In this document: in pieces, positions 37,915 through 46,845 of the stretch
How the letters are laid out: the number at the start of each line of letters is the position of its first letter
How positions within the stretch are numbered: the first letter of the stretch is position 1
Assembly (NCBI GenBank): GCA_009773205.1
Contig: WPAE01000011.1
Coordinates: 1-64,000, forward strand
Length of the DNA stretch: 64,000 nucleotides
Direction of reading: 5' to 3'
DNA from: Ignavibacteria bacterium
GTDB taxonomy: Bacteria; Bacteroidota; Ignavibacteria; Ignavibacteriales; Melioribacteraceae
The notes under the pieces: model-generated
The model's database searches: none
What the model saw: the letters and a program-made list of their open reading frames with translations, nothing else
What the model was told of the DNA's origin: nothing
Position numbers and translations under genes: made by a program

Positions 37915-38133
37915 TTAACACTCCGCTAAATAATTACAAATTAAGTTATACCGAGTAAAACTAAAAAGCAATCATTCTTTTTGAGATTAGCCTATAGATT
38001 AATTGTATTTGAAAATGGGATAACAGAAACGAGGGCTAATTCTTTATAGAAGCAGCGGTTTTAGTTTCTATGCCTTTTCTTAACAATTTATATTTTATTT
38101 TTTTTGTTTTGCTCCTCAACTCTATGGCGTCTC

Positions 38134-39168
38134 TTACTTGTGTTCAGTATTTTTTTCGGCACCCGCCGCAAATGCTCTTTGTAACGAAACTCCACCTGCC
38201 GTAGATTCAATTGCTTTGAGTGCAATTGTCTGAACCTGCTGCCCTGATTCATTTACTTTTAACATAAGCTGCTTTATTTGTTCGGTTTGTTCTTTAATTT
38301 TATTCTCAAGTGATTGAACAAGCTGTTTATGTAAATTTCGTTCTCCTTCCATTTCTTTCTGGCTAAGTTCGGATTGATGTCTAAACTTAAGCTCAATTTT
38401 TTCAATTACGGATTTTTCGGTTTCTTTAACGGCATTTTCCAATTCCTTAGAAAAATTTTCAACTTTAGCCTTAAGCTCTGCGAATTCTTTTTCTTTTGAT
38501 GCAACTATTTTCTCACGTTCGGTTAATTCTTTTTCAACGGCTCCCCTTTTATCAACAAGCTCTTTTTCAAGGAACTCTTTTTGCTCAGAATATGTGTCTG
38601 AATCCTTTTTCCTCTTAAGCTGAATATTATAACTATATTCATCTTCTTCTCTTTGCCGTTCCTTTTTTAATAGAGTATCTCTTTCCTTCTTTGAATTTTC
38701 ATAATTGTCTTGTTCTAGTTTCCACTGTAATTTTTTCTGAAGCAATTCTTCTTCAAACGATGTTTTTTTATTCTCCATTTCGGTCTTAAAGTTCGCATCC
38801 TTTTCTTTCTGTGCTAAAAACATTGCCGAAAGAGTATCCGCAACAATTTTTATTTCGTAAATATCTTCAAGATATTTTTGCTCAATCTCAATTGCACTCT
38901 TTATTTCTTCTAACTTTTTAAACTCCGAGGAAAGATTATCCCCAACTTCATCCAAAGCGTTTATTATCTCAATTTTTGTCCGCCCAACACTGTTCACTAT
39001 TTTTTCAAGCGAATTCCCGGAAGCCTGCTTAACAATTTTTTGTTCTTCTTCTTTTTTCTTTTCAGATTTTCTATCCTCATGTTTCTGCTCTTTCAATTTT
39101 GCAAGAGCTTCATCATATGCTTGTAAGATTTGACTCTTCGTGCTTTTTTCTGTTACCTGTGCTAACAT
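38134..39168 (-). CDS. Long coiled-coil protein of unknown function
   Basis: The 344-residue product is almost entirely coiled coil (about 15-310), rich in Lys/Glu, with a more hydrophobic tail ending in an alanine-rich segment (VSLQRAFAAGAEKNTEHK). No signal peptide or membrane span. Similar coiled-coil proteins occur in Ignavibacteria without known function. It is a single gene on the minus strand. Confidence 0.7.
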   Translation of the reverse strand: MLAQVTEKSTKSQILQAYDEALAKLKEQKHEDRKSEKKKEEEQKIVKQASGNSLEKIVNSVGRTKIEIINALDEVGDNLSSEFKKLEEIKSAIEIEQKYLEDIYEIKIVADTLSAMFLAQKEKDANFKTEMENKKTSFEEELLQKKLQWKLEQDNYENSKKERDTLLKKERQREEDEYSYNIQLKRKKDSDTYSEQKEFLEKELVDKRGAVEKELTEREKIVASKEKEFAELKAKVENFSKELENAVKETEKSVIEKIELKFRHQSELSQKEMEGERNLHKQLVQSLENKIKEQTEQIKQLMLKVNESGQQVQTIALKAIESTAGGVSLQRAFAAGAEKNTEHK

Positions 39169-39286
39169 ATTTTACCTCTCAAAATTTTTGCAAATAAATT
39201 TACCTAAAACAGTTCCCGAATAGCAAAGAGTTTACGGCGAGAAAATGGAAACGATGGATGGGAGACTGGAGAAGTGAAAAGCATAT

Positions 39287-39362
39287 CCCGAGTTCTTTTC
39301 GAGGGATGGAAAGTGTGAAATGAAAGGTGAAAGAGCCTGTCCCGCAGATTTTTTGCGGGATG
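39287..39362. repeat. Diverged direct repeat, copy A
   Basis: About 76 bp carrying CGAGTTCTTTTCGAG and CCCGCAGATTTTTTGCGGG hairpins. It matches 40210-40293. The two copies bracket the HicB/RelE module. Confidence 0.75.
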
Positions 39363-39407
39363 AAAAGGCAAACGTGAAAGGTGAGAGTGTAATAAAAGAA
39401 TTTGAGC

Positions 39408-39665
39408 TTATTTCTTTCTGTAAATTTCTTTACGGTGACCAACGTGTAGAATAATTATTTTTTCATCGATCACATCAAAAATAACTCTATAATCACCTAC
39501 ACGAAACCGGTAGCTGCCGATATAGTAGTTTGTCAGTTTTTCCGCGTGATCAAATGGGCTTACAGAAAATAATTCAAGCGATTTTTTGATTCGAAACTTT
39601 ACGCGCTGGTCTAAGTTTTGAATATCCTTAAATGCCCTTTTTGTATAAACGAGTTCGAATTTCAC
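39408..39665 (-). CDS. RelE/ParE-family toxin
   Basis: The 85-residue product has the RelE fold: RAFKDIQNLDQRVKFRIKKSL helices and then LTNYYIGSYRFRVGDYRVIFDV, with basic residues expected for mRNA cleavage (Arg near 58 and 61, HRKEIYRKK tail). Its GTG start overlaps the antitoxin stop as GTGA. The partner antitoxin upstream appears frameshifted. Confidence 0.85.
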   Translation of the reverse strand: MKFELVYTKRAFKDIQNLDQRVKFRIKKSLELFSVSPFDHAEKLTNYYIGSYRFRVGDYRVIFDVIDEKIIILHVGHRKEIYRKK

Positions 39666-39827
39666 TTTGAGTCGAATACCTCATCGTGTGTGTAAACACG
39701 TCCTTTTTTATAATCGGTACGCGCTTCTTCAATGCTTTTAAGGTACTCCGGACTTGCTCATCCGCATTATAGCTTCAATAATCTGGGCTGGCGTGATATC
39801 TATCGCAAGAGAAAATTTACTTTCCAT
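39662..39827 (-). pseudogene. Antitoxin of the RelE module, apparently frameshifted
   Basis: From ATG at 39827 the frame encodes MESKFSLAIDITPAQIIEAI and stops after about 29 codons. A second frame, ending at the TGA that overlaps the toxin start, encodes EYLKSIEEARTDYKKGRVYT. Together they make a plausible 55-residue antitoxin. One indel near 39745 separates them. A sequencing error is possible because a missing antitoxin would be costly. Confidence 0.6.
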
Positions 39828-40056
39828 TGGTGTTTCCTTCTTTGTTTGAATTAATTGTCTCTGCTTCTTCCGTAACCACTACACTATCGCCTTTCTTTTC
39901 TTCCAACCAGAGTTCTACTAAATCTTTCGCTGCACTTTCAGCGCCTTCAATTCCTAAACCATGAGTTGTTAAATCAAGGCTTGGAATGTGAGCATAAAAA
40001 TATCCCGGCGGAAAGCTAGCGTCTTTTATTTTTTCATAAACAATTGTGTAAGTCAT
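39817..40056 (-). CDS. HicB-like antitoxin-family protein
   Basis: The 79-residue product has a HicB-type partial RNase H fold (YEKIKDASFPPGYFYAHIPSLDLTTHG, then EGAESAAKDLVELW). HicB normally partners HicA, which is absent; here its 3' end overlaps the start of a RelE-type antitoxin frame by 11 bp. The C-terminal 20 residues are low complexity. Confidence 0.75.
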   Translation of the reverse strand: MTYTIVYEKIKDASFPPGYFYAHIPSLDLTTHGLGIEGAESAAKDLVELWLEEKKGDSVVVTEEAETINSNKEGNTNGK

Positions 40057-40209
40057 TTTTGCACCCGCTATTATTCAATTACTTGAAAGATATATTACAA
40101 TAATTACTTTTTCAAATTTACTACTGCGGTAAGAAATGCATTTTTGACTTAAATAAGTATGGAAAAACGGAAGACAGGAAGGGAAAAACGGGAAACGTGA
40201 GAAGCCTGT

Positions 40210-40293
40210 CACGAGTTCTTTTCGAGGGATGAAATGTGAGAAGTGAAAGGTGAAACGAGAAAGAGCCTGTCCCGCAGATTTTTTTGCGGTATG
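40210..40293. repeat. Diverged direct repeat, copy B
   Basis: Matches copy A at 39287-39362 in the same orientation, with the same two small hairpins. The region 40057-40368 otherwise holds no gene; open frames in it on the minus strand are repeat sequence. Confidence 0.75.
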
Positions 40294-40368
40294 AGATAAG
40301 AAAAACGGAAGATAGAAATGAATTTGTATTGTTCGTTTCACCTCTCACCTTTCAAGTCTTACGTTTTA

Positions 40369-40880
40369 TTACCTCATCAATACAAATTTTTTGGTTTTAC
40401 TAAAACCTTGTCCTGAGCCAGCCGAAGGATTACCAGCTTGTAAACGGTAAAAATATATTCCGCTCGGTAAAGATGATCCGCCAGAGGCGGAATGCCTCGC
40501 CTCTACGTTAAATTTGACATTATATGTTCCGGCTTGCTGATATTCATCAACTAATATCGCAACTTCGCTTCCAAGAACACCATACACTTTAAGTGTAGCG
40601 TGTACCGAAGTCTCACCTCCCGCTCCGCCTTGCGTTGAGCGAGGCGAGTTGGGGAGATTTAGAGGGGCTATTTGGTAACTGATTGTTGTGCTTGGATTAA
40701 ACGGGTTTGGATAGTTTTGAGAAAGAGAAAAGTTTGTAGGTGTTTTCTCCTGACTTCCTTTAACCGATGTAGTTTTATCAGCACTTCTAAAAACTTCACC
40801 TTTATTAGTCCCCGCAAAAATTTGACCGCCACCATTTATTGCAAGAGAAAGTACATGTGTATTAATGAAGCTCCCCGCAG
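40369..40880 (-). pseudogene. Orphan T9SS sorting tail of a propeller-type secreted protein
   Basis: The frame contains the last part of a propeller unit ([24 protein letters not shown]), a short linker and a complete T9SS sorting domain ([14 protein letters not shown] ... KTKKFVLMR). No signal peptide or front part remains; the upstream join near 40880 is repeat DNA. The sorting domain carries three GC-rich in-frame inserts (about 40412-40438, 40480-40515, 40610-40660). Confidence 0.75.
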
Positions 40881-41098
40881 CAAGCAGCGTGGAATTCAAC
40901 CCTTAGTGATTAAATCAGGTTCGTCCATAATGTATTATCCGGATAATTTTGAACGTTTCCTTTTAAAACAAAAAAAGGACGCAACTTTCGTTACATCCTT
41001 CATAGAGGCACTGGCATGCCCAATCACAAAGACATAAGAAAGCGCGTCCATTATCTGGACGCAACCTTCTTGCATGTTCTTGTGATTTGAAAATTACC
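40880..41098. repeat. Palindromic repeat region next to the T9SS remnant
   Basis: Imperfect inverted repeat GGTTCGTCCATAAT (near 40918) / ATTATCTGGACGCAACC (near 41050-41066). The 41041-41098 part is repeated at 41771-41831. The plus-strand open frame here is not a gene. Confidence 0.55.
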
Positions 41099-41171
41099 AG
41101 TTTTCTGTTAAGAACAACGCAATAGCTGCGTTATATTATTTTAGTTTACTAAAAGCTCCTTTCAAAAAAAA

Positions 41172-41447
41172 TTATTTATAAACTTCTTTTCTATGACCAA
41201 TTTTTGTTATGACAACAATTTTATCTTTGTCATTAGTATAGTAAACCACACGATAATCGCCAACCCGTATTCTATACAAATCAGAGTTCGCTAATTTTTT
41301 GGATTTATGAGAATACGGGTTAATACCTAATGAATTAATTGGATCAACAAGAGAATGTTTTACTTCTAAACTTAGTTTTCTAAATTCCTTAGCCGCAGAA
41401 CTTAAAAATTCTATCGAATAATTAATTTGCTTTCTGTTTGGTTTCAT
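41172..41447 (-). CDS. RelE/ParE-family toxin
   Basis: The 91-residue RelE-fold product: FLSSAAKEFRKLSLEVKHSL helices, then KKLANSDLYRIRVGDYRVVYY and a basic HRKEVYK tail. It is paired with the short antitoxin gene that overlaps its start by 26 bp. It would cleave ribosome-bound mRNA. The module is bracketed by a diverged direct repeat (41041-41098 and 41771-41831). Confidence 0.87.
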   Translation of the reverse strand: MKPNRKQINYSIEFLSSAAKEFRKLSLEVKHSLVDPINSLGINPYSHKSKKLANSDLYRIRVGDYRVVYYTNDKDKIVVITKIGHRKEVYK

Positions 41448-41613
41448 GAAGTGAGTTTTTTAACACTTCCCATTTAATTCTCTTTTCATTTCTTCTGGAA
41501 TATGAAACAAGAATATCATAGATATCTTCCCATTTATCAGCATAGATATCAAGATCAAGAAGAACCGCTTTCTTCTTTCCATTTTCATCTACTATATATT
41601 GTAAACCTTTCAT
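41422..41613 (-). CDS. Small RelB/Phd-type antitoxin-like protein
   Basis: The 63-residue product begins KGLQYIVDENGKKKAVLLDL, the beta-strand front of Phd/YefM-like antitoxins, followed by a helical toxin-binding tail. ATG at 41613 is taken as start; a GTG three codons upstream is also possible. It is coupled to the toxin by overlap. Confidence 0.72.
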   Translation of the reverse strand: MKGLQYIVDENGKKKAVLLDLDIYADKWEDIYDILVSYSRRNEKRIKWEVLKNSLHETKQKAN

Positions 41614-41622
41614 ATGCCTCAC

Positions 41623-42087
41623 TTCTTCATTCTTTATTTTTTCCTTCGAAAATAAACTAACTTATTTTTCATTAAAAGCCAAGTTTAAAAAAGCTTATAA
41701 GTAGCCTTTCTTCTGCTCTATGCTTGAATAAAAATTAGGGCACTTATAAAAATATTCACAAAGGGCGACATAGTCGTCCATTCGTGCTGGGCGCAACCTT
41801 CTATCATGCTCTTGTGTACTTGTAAATTACCTGCTATCAATGAGCCTACTATAAAAAGGTATTTCGGATGAAAAAATGCTTTGATTATTGCTCAAATTCA
41901 AAGTGCAAAAACTCAATTTGAGGCTTTTTAGAGATCAAGTTCGCAAGCATTTAACCTATATACAGTTTCCATATATGCCTTTCTTAATTAGTCTATTTTC
42001 ATTTAAAGTAATTGTTTCATTTCAAAAAGCCAAACCACAAATTCTTTCTGGTTTATAGTATATTTGGCTTGAAATTATGAGGTTGTT
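41623..42087. other. Intergenic region with a repeat copy; no gene
   Basis: 465 bp, AT-rich. It contains the second copy (41771-41831) of the repeat flanking the RelE module. The divergent promoters of the antitoxin gene and purM must lie here. I see no RNA gene or convincing ORF. Confidence 0.6.
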
Positions 42088-43083
42088 TTGGTAAACACTT
42101 ACAAAGATGCCGGCGTAAATATTCAAGCAGGCGAAGAAACTGTAGAGAGAATTAAGTCACTCGCTAAATCTACATTCAACAAAAATGTTCTTTCCGGCAT
42201 TGGCCTCTTTGGCGCGTTCTACCAAGTTGATCTAGCGGCGTGGAAAAATCCTGTTCTCGTCTCTAGTGTGGATGGTGTTGGCACAAAACTGAAAATTGCC
42301 TTCGCGATGGATAAGCACGATACAATTGGTCAAGATCTGGTGAACCATTGCGTTGATGATATTGCAGTCTGCGGTGCTGTTCCTCAATATTTTATGGATT
42401 ATATGGCATTCGGGAAATTAAACCCGGACGTAGCCGAACAAATCATAAAAGGCTTTTCTATTGCTTGTAAAGAAAATGGCGTTGCTCTGATTGGGGGAGA
42501 AACTGCTGAGATGCCAGGACTTTATTCCGAAAACGAGTATGATATTTCTGGAACAATTGTTGGAATTGTTGAGCGCGACAAAGTAATTGATGGAAGAAAT
42601 GTTGCTAAAGGAAATGTACTCGTCGGATTTCGCTCAACCGGTCTTCACACAAACGGATATTCACTAGCGAGAAAAATTTTGTTAGAACAATATTCTTTGA
42701 GCGATAAACCAGATTTATTAAATCAAACTTTGGGCGAAGAACTTCTTAGCGTTCATAAATCTTATCTAAAATTGATTACCGAATTAAAAAATAAAATTAC
42801 AATCAACGCATTTTCTCATATTACCGGCGGCGGAATTATAGGTAACACAAAAAGAGTTGTTCCAAAAGATCTGTTAATTAAAATGGATTGGAGTTCGTGG
42901 GAAACGCTTCCAATCTTTAAGTTGATAAAAGAAGTAGGAAAAGTTGCCGACGAAGAAATGAGAGAAGTTTTCAATCTCGGTATTGGTTTAATTGCAATTG
43001 TAAACTCTGAAGCTGTAAACAAAGTTATTGAAGCCGCTGCAGCAATTGGCGAAAAAGGATTTGTTGTAGGAGAGATAGTTTGA
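42088..43083 (+). CDS. purM: Phosphoribosylformylglycinamidine cyclo-ligase (AIR synthetase)
   Basis: Fifth step of purine synthesis; ATP-dependent ring closure to aminoimidazole ribotide. The 331-residue product has the PurM signatures: VSSVDGVGTKLKIAF, DDIAVCGAVPQYFMDY, GGETAEMPGLY and FSHITGGGIIGN. The start is TTG at 42088 with GAGG five bases upstream; there is no in-frame ATG before the conserved region. Confidence 0.95.
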   Translation: MVNTYKDAGVNIQAGEETVERIKSLAKSTFNKNVLSGIGLFGAFYQVDLAAWKNPVLVSSVDGVGTKLKIAFAMDKHDTIGQDLVNHCVDDIAVCGAVPQYFMDYMAFGKLNPDVAEQIIKGFSIACKENGVALIGGETAEMPGLYSENEYDISGTIVGIVERDKVIDGRNVAKGNVLVGFRSTGLHTNGYSLARKILLEQYSLSDKPDLLNQTLGEELLSVHKSYLKLITELKNKITINAFSHITGGGIIGNTKRVVPKDLLIKMDWSSWETLPIFKLIKEVGKVADEEMREVFNLGIGLIAIVNSEAVNKVIEAAAAIGEKGFVVGEIV

Positions 43084-43092
43084 AAGCAGTAC

Positions 43093-43150
43093 AAGATTAT
43101 GAGCAAGAAAAGAATACTATCGTGCTCATGCTCGTAATCATAATCTTTTT
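43093..43150 (+). terminator. Terminator after purM
   Basis: AAGATTATGA (43093-43102) pairs with TCATAATCTT (43138-43147), followed by a T run. A similar AAGATTATGAGCAAG string occurs at about 15599, so the stem may be a dispersed repeat. Confidence 0.6.
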
Positions 43151-43200
43151 ATTTCACTGAGCGAATATGAATAAAGTTTTAGCATAAGTAGAAAGGTTCT

Positions 43201-44559
43201 ATGTTTATAGATACTCACGCACATCTATTTTATCCTAATTTTGAAAATGATTTAGATCAGGTGATCGAGCGCGCTAAAAATTCCGGCGTTGATTACATGA
43301 TTGTTCCCGGAACGAATTTGGCAACTTCGGAAAAAGCTGTTAAACTTGCTGAAAAATATGATTGCATTTATGCAGCAGTTGGTGTTCATCCGCACGATTC
43401 AAAAGATTGGAACGAGAATTATATTCCAAAACTCGAAGAACTAGCAAAACAAAACAAAGTTGTTGCAATTGGGGAAACAGGACTTGATTACTATTACGAT
43501 TTTTCTCCAAAGGAAAAACAGATTGCTGCTTTCAAAGATCAAATAGAATTAGCTCTCAAACTTAAGCTGCCAATTATAGTTCACAACCGCGATGCTAACG
43601 AAGACATGATGAACATTATCCGTTTTTATAAAAGCTCCGAATTGCGCGCACAGTTTCATTGTTTTGCTGGTTCGGTTGAAGACGCACGAGAGCTTGTGGA
43701 AATGCATCATTACATTTCTTTTCCGGGCAACGTTACTTTTAAAAAGATGGATAGTATCCGCAAAGTATTAAGCCGTGTTGCAATAGAAAATCTTTTGCTA
43801 GAAACCGACTCTCCATTTATGACACCAGTTCCTCACCGCGGTGAAAGAAACGAACCTGCGTTGATAAAATTCACAGCAGAAAAATTTGCCGAAGTTCATC
43901 ATCTTACAATTGAAGATGTTGGAAGAGCAACATCTGCAAACGTTCATAAACTTTTTGGCATTGGTATGAAACCAGAATTGCATTTTACTTATCAGATTGG
44001 TCAATCACTATACATTAACGTAACAAATCGTTGTAACGCAGATTGCGTTTTTTGCGATCGCAAAGGCGACGCAATAATTAACGGCTATAGTTTGAAGATG
44101 ACAAAATCTCAAGAACCCGAAGCCGATGTTTACATTAAAGAAATTGGGAATCCAACGCGCTTCAACGAAATTGTTTTTTGCGGATACGGCGAGCCCACTA
44201 TTCGCTGGGATGTTGTGAAAGAAGTTGCAGCATATATTAAAACTAATGGGGGCAAAACAAGAATGAACACTGACGGTCACGGAAATTTTATCAACAAACG
44301 AGATATAACTCCAGAGCTTAAAGACACTATTGATACTGTTTCGATAAGCTTAAACTCAGCCAATCCAGAACAATATGCAAAACTTATGCGCGTTGATGCT
44401 TCTATGCATAGCGAGATGATTGACTTTGCCAAGAAAGCTAAAAATTATACACACGTGGTTTTATCAATAGTTGGATTGAATGAAATTGATAAAGAAGCCG
44501 CCAAAAAATTTGTAACGGAAGATGTGGGTGTTGATTTTAGAGAACGCGAATATTTTTAG
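43201..44559 (+). CDS. TatD-family hydrolase fused to a TatD-associated radical SAM domain
   Basis: A 452-residue fusion. Residues 1-255 form a TatD metal-dependent nuclease (DTHAHLF, GETGLDYYYDF, HNRDA, HCFAGS, ETDSPF). Residues about 265-452 form a radical SAM domain with Cys278, Cys282 and Cys285 (CNADCVFC) for the 4Fe-4S cluster and a GYGEPT SAM site. The radical SAM protein is known as a separate gene linked to tatD in other bacteria; here both are one frame with no stop between. The chemical product is unknown; TatD trims DNA or D-Tyr-tRNA in different reports. Confidence 0.9.
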   Translation: MFIDTHAHLFYPNFENDLDQVIERAKNSGVDYMIVPGTNLATSEKAVKLAEKYDCIYAAVGVHPHDSKDWNENYIPKLEELAKQNKVVAIGETGLDYYYDFSPKEKQIAAFKDQIELALKLKLPIIVHNRDANEDMMNIIRFYKSSELRAQFHCFAGSVEDARELVEMHHYISFPGNVTFKKMDSIRKVLSRVAIENLLLETDSPFMTPVPHRGERNEPALIKFTAEKFAEVHHLTIEDVGRATSANVHKLFGIGMKPELHFTYQIGQSLYINVTNRCNADCVFCDRKGDAIINGYSLKMTKSQEPEADVYIKEIGNPTRFNEIVFCGYGEPTIRWDVVKEVAAYIKTNGGKTRMNTDGHGNFINKRDITPELKDTIDTVSISLNSANPEQYAKLMRVDASMHSEMIDFAKKAKNYTHVVLSIVGLNEIDKEAAKKFVTEDVGVDFREREYF

Positions 44560-44567
44560 AGATAAAA

Positions 44568-46001
44568 ATGCAAAATAAAACCCTCTTAATCTTGATCTTG
44601 CTCTTGACCCTGATCTTCTTCCATGGTTGTTCAACTTTTATTTCACGAGAGAAATTAGTAACGCAAAGAATAGACACCGTTTTGGTTTCTTCGCTTTTTA
44701 CAACTGCTAACGCCGGCATTTCTGTTATTGAGTTAAAATCTAAACAGCCAATTTATCAGCAAAACGAGAAAAAACTTTTCCGTCCCGCTTCTAACCAAAA
44801 ACTTTTAACAACCGCTGCAGCGTGTTTATTTCTTGGAACCGATTATAATTTCGAGACAACACTTTATCATACCGGCGAAATAATAGACTCTGTTTGCAAC
44901 GGAGATATATTTTTTGTTGGCGGATTTGATCCCGAATTTACTTCTGAAAATTTAGATTCAATGATATACGATCTGAGAAAATTTGGTATAAAAAAAATTA
45001 ATGGAAATTTATACGCTGATGTTTCTTCTATGGATTCACTTTTCTGGGGAGAAGGATGGATGTGGAATGATGATCCGGCAACGTACATTCCATATTTATC
45101 GCCTCTAACAATTAACAAGAACGCGGTAAAAGTTATTTATGAGCCGGGAGAAGTTGGGATGCCCGCAAATCTCAAACTTTTTCCCAATTCAGATTTTTTC
45201 AAAATTGAAAATGGATCAGTAACTGATACTGGAAAGACCAGCTTTGTAATTGAACGCGATTGGTTAAGAAGAAAAAACACAATTTTTGCAGGCGGAACAA
45301 TTTCTGCTGCGGCAAAGCAAGATTCAGCATCGTTTAATGTAGTTGAGCCGGCATTATATTTTTTAACACTCGCGAAAGAAGGTTTAGAAAGAAACCAAAT
45401 TGAGCTTTCAGGCAAAATTGACACACTAACTTTACCAAATAATTCAACTAAGATTTTCGCGTTCAGAAGGAACATTGTTCCTGTTATAAACCGCACAAAC
45501 AAAATTAGTGATAACCTAAACGCAGAGCTTCTACTTCGTGCGTTATCTAAAAGAATATCAAACGAAAAAGCTTCTTCAAGAACCGGTAAGAGATTAATTG
45601 ACAGTTTAATTACACTTATCGGCGCAGAACCCAAGACGTATAGAATTACAGATGGCTCCGGGTTATCATACTATAACTTAGCAGCCGCCGAGTTGTTTAC
45701 TAAAGTTTTAGTTTACATGTTTGAACAAGAGGCAAAAACCTACGATGCTTTTTTTAAATCGTTGCCAATATGCGGAGTTGACGGAACATTATCTAACCGT
45801 TGCCAAAATTCTTCTGCTAAAGGAAATGTTTTTGCAAAAACTGGAACACTTAGCGGCGTGGCGTCTCTTTCCGGTTACATAAAAACAAGAAAAGATAACT
45901 GGTTAGCATTTTCAATTTTAATTCAGAACTATGTGGGAAGCGCCGCCGAAGCAAGAAAAATTCATGATAAAATTTGTGAAATATTATTTGAAGAATTATG
46001 A
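44568..46001 (+). CDS. dacB: D-alanyl-D-alanine carboxypeptidase/endopeptidase (PBP4, S13)
   Basis: A 477-residue penicillin-binding protein that trims peptidoglycan cross-links. It carries a lipoprotein-type signal with Cys21 (FFHGCSTF), so it is probably membrane-anchored. The active-site SxxK is S75-N-Q-K78, SxN lies in SDNLNAEL and KTG in FAKTGTLSG. It overlaps prmA by 4 bp. Confidence 0.92.
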   Translation: MQNKTLLILILLLTLIFFHGCSTFISREKLVTQRIDTVLVSSLFTTANAGISVIELKSKQPIYQQNEKKLFRPASNQKLLTTAAACLFLGTDYNFETTLYHTGEIIDSVCNGDIFFVGGFDPEFTSENLDSMIYDLRKFGIKKINGNLYADVSSMDSLFWGEGWMWNDDPATYIPYLSPLTINKNAVKVIYEPGEVGMPANLKLFPNSDFFKIENGSVTDTGKTSFVIERDWLRRKNTIFAGGTISAAAKQDSASFNVVEPALYFLTLAKEGLERNQIELSGKIDTLTLPNNSTKIFAFRRNIVPVINRTNKISDNLNAELLLRALSKRISNEKASSRTGKRLIDSLITLIGAEPKTYRITDGSGLSYYNLAAAELFTKVLVYMFEQEAKTYDAFFKSLPICGVDGTLSNRCQNSSAKGNVFAKTGTLSGVASLSGYIKTRKDNWLAFSILIQNYVGSAAEARKIHDKICEILFEEL

Positions 46002-46843
46002 AAACATATAAAGAGATCAAAGTAACAACTATTCCATTTGATGCCGATATTGTAAGCGGAATGCTCTGGCAGCTTGATATTGACGGCGTAAATGAGTTTG
46101 ATGAATATTTAACTGTATTTATTACCGAAACGAAGAAGACAACCCTCAAAGACGTAGAAGAAATTTTGCAGCGCCTTGTTGATGAAAAGCTGATAGAATC
46201 ATTTCAAACGGAAGAACAAATTTTTGCAGAAAAGAATTGGAATGAAGAATATGAAAAGAAAGTTCGTGTTGTTGAAGTAACCGACCGTATTGTTATTAAG
46301 CCATCATTTAAAGAATATTTTTCCAAACCAGAACAGCTTGTACTAACTATTGATCCAAAAATGTCTTTTGGAACAGGTGAGCACGCAACAACAAAACTTG
46401 TTTTGCAGCATCTTGAAAAGCATGTACACGGCGGAGAAAAAGTTTTGGATATTGGTTCCGGAACCGGTGTTTTAGGTATTGCATCTGTAATGTTAGGAGC
46501 CTCAAATGCTATTTGCATAGATAACGATGAATGGTGTTTGTTAAACGGAATTGAAAATGTAAAAACAAATAATCTTGCTAACAAAATCGAAGTTCGCCAA
46601 TGTGAGCTAAAAGATGTTAAAGAAAATGATTTCGATTTAATTGTTGCCAACATCAATAAACATATTCTTATTGATATTGCTGAATTAATAACAAGCAAAA
46701 TAAAAAAGACCGGAACATTAATTCTTTCCGGTCTTTTAGACATAGACGAAGCTGATATTATCGGCTTATACGCTTCAAAAGGATTTAAGCTTCAAGAGCA
46801 GTCCGTTGTTGATGAGTGGATCGCTATCGTGTTAAAATCCTAA
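45998..46843 (+). CDS. prmA: Ribosomal protein L11 methyltransferase
   Basis: SAM-dependent methylation of ribosomal protein L11. The 281-residue product has an N-terminal substrate-recognition region (about 1-95) and a SAM fold with VLDIGSGTGVLGIAS and LIVANINKHIL. MSFGTGEHATT is the family signature. ATGA overlap with dacB suggests coupled translation. A close alternative would be another PrmA-like protein lysine methyltransferase. Confidence 0.93.
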   Translation: MKTYKEIKVTTIPFDADIVSGMLWQLDIDGVNEFDEYLTVFITETKKTTLKDVEEILQRLVDEKLIESFQTEEQIFAEKNWNEEYEKKVRVVEVTDRIVIKPSFKEYFSKPEQLVLTIDPKMSFGTGEHATTKLVLQHLEKHVHGGEKVLDIGSGTGVLGIASVMLGASNAICIDNDEWCLLNGIENVKTNNLANKIEVRQCELKDVKENDFDLIVANINKHILIDIAELITSKIKKTGTLILSGLLDIDEADIIGLYASKGFKLQEQSVVDEWIAIVLKS

Positions 46844-46845
46844 TG

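Noticed and set aside
39200-39442. 80-codon minus-strand open frame
   Set aside because: It covers the diverged repeat at 39287-39362 and has no protein-like pattern or start context.
40672-41037. 121-codon plus-strand open frame
   Set aside because: It is antisense to the T9SS remnant and runs into repeat DNA; no conserved features.
45137-45634. 165-codon frame opposite dacB
   Set aside because: dacB has all catalytic motifs; this is a shadow frame.
46204-46743. 179-codon frame opposite prmA
   Set aside because: Shadow of a well-conserved gene.
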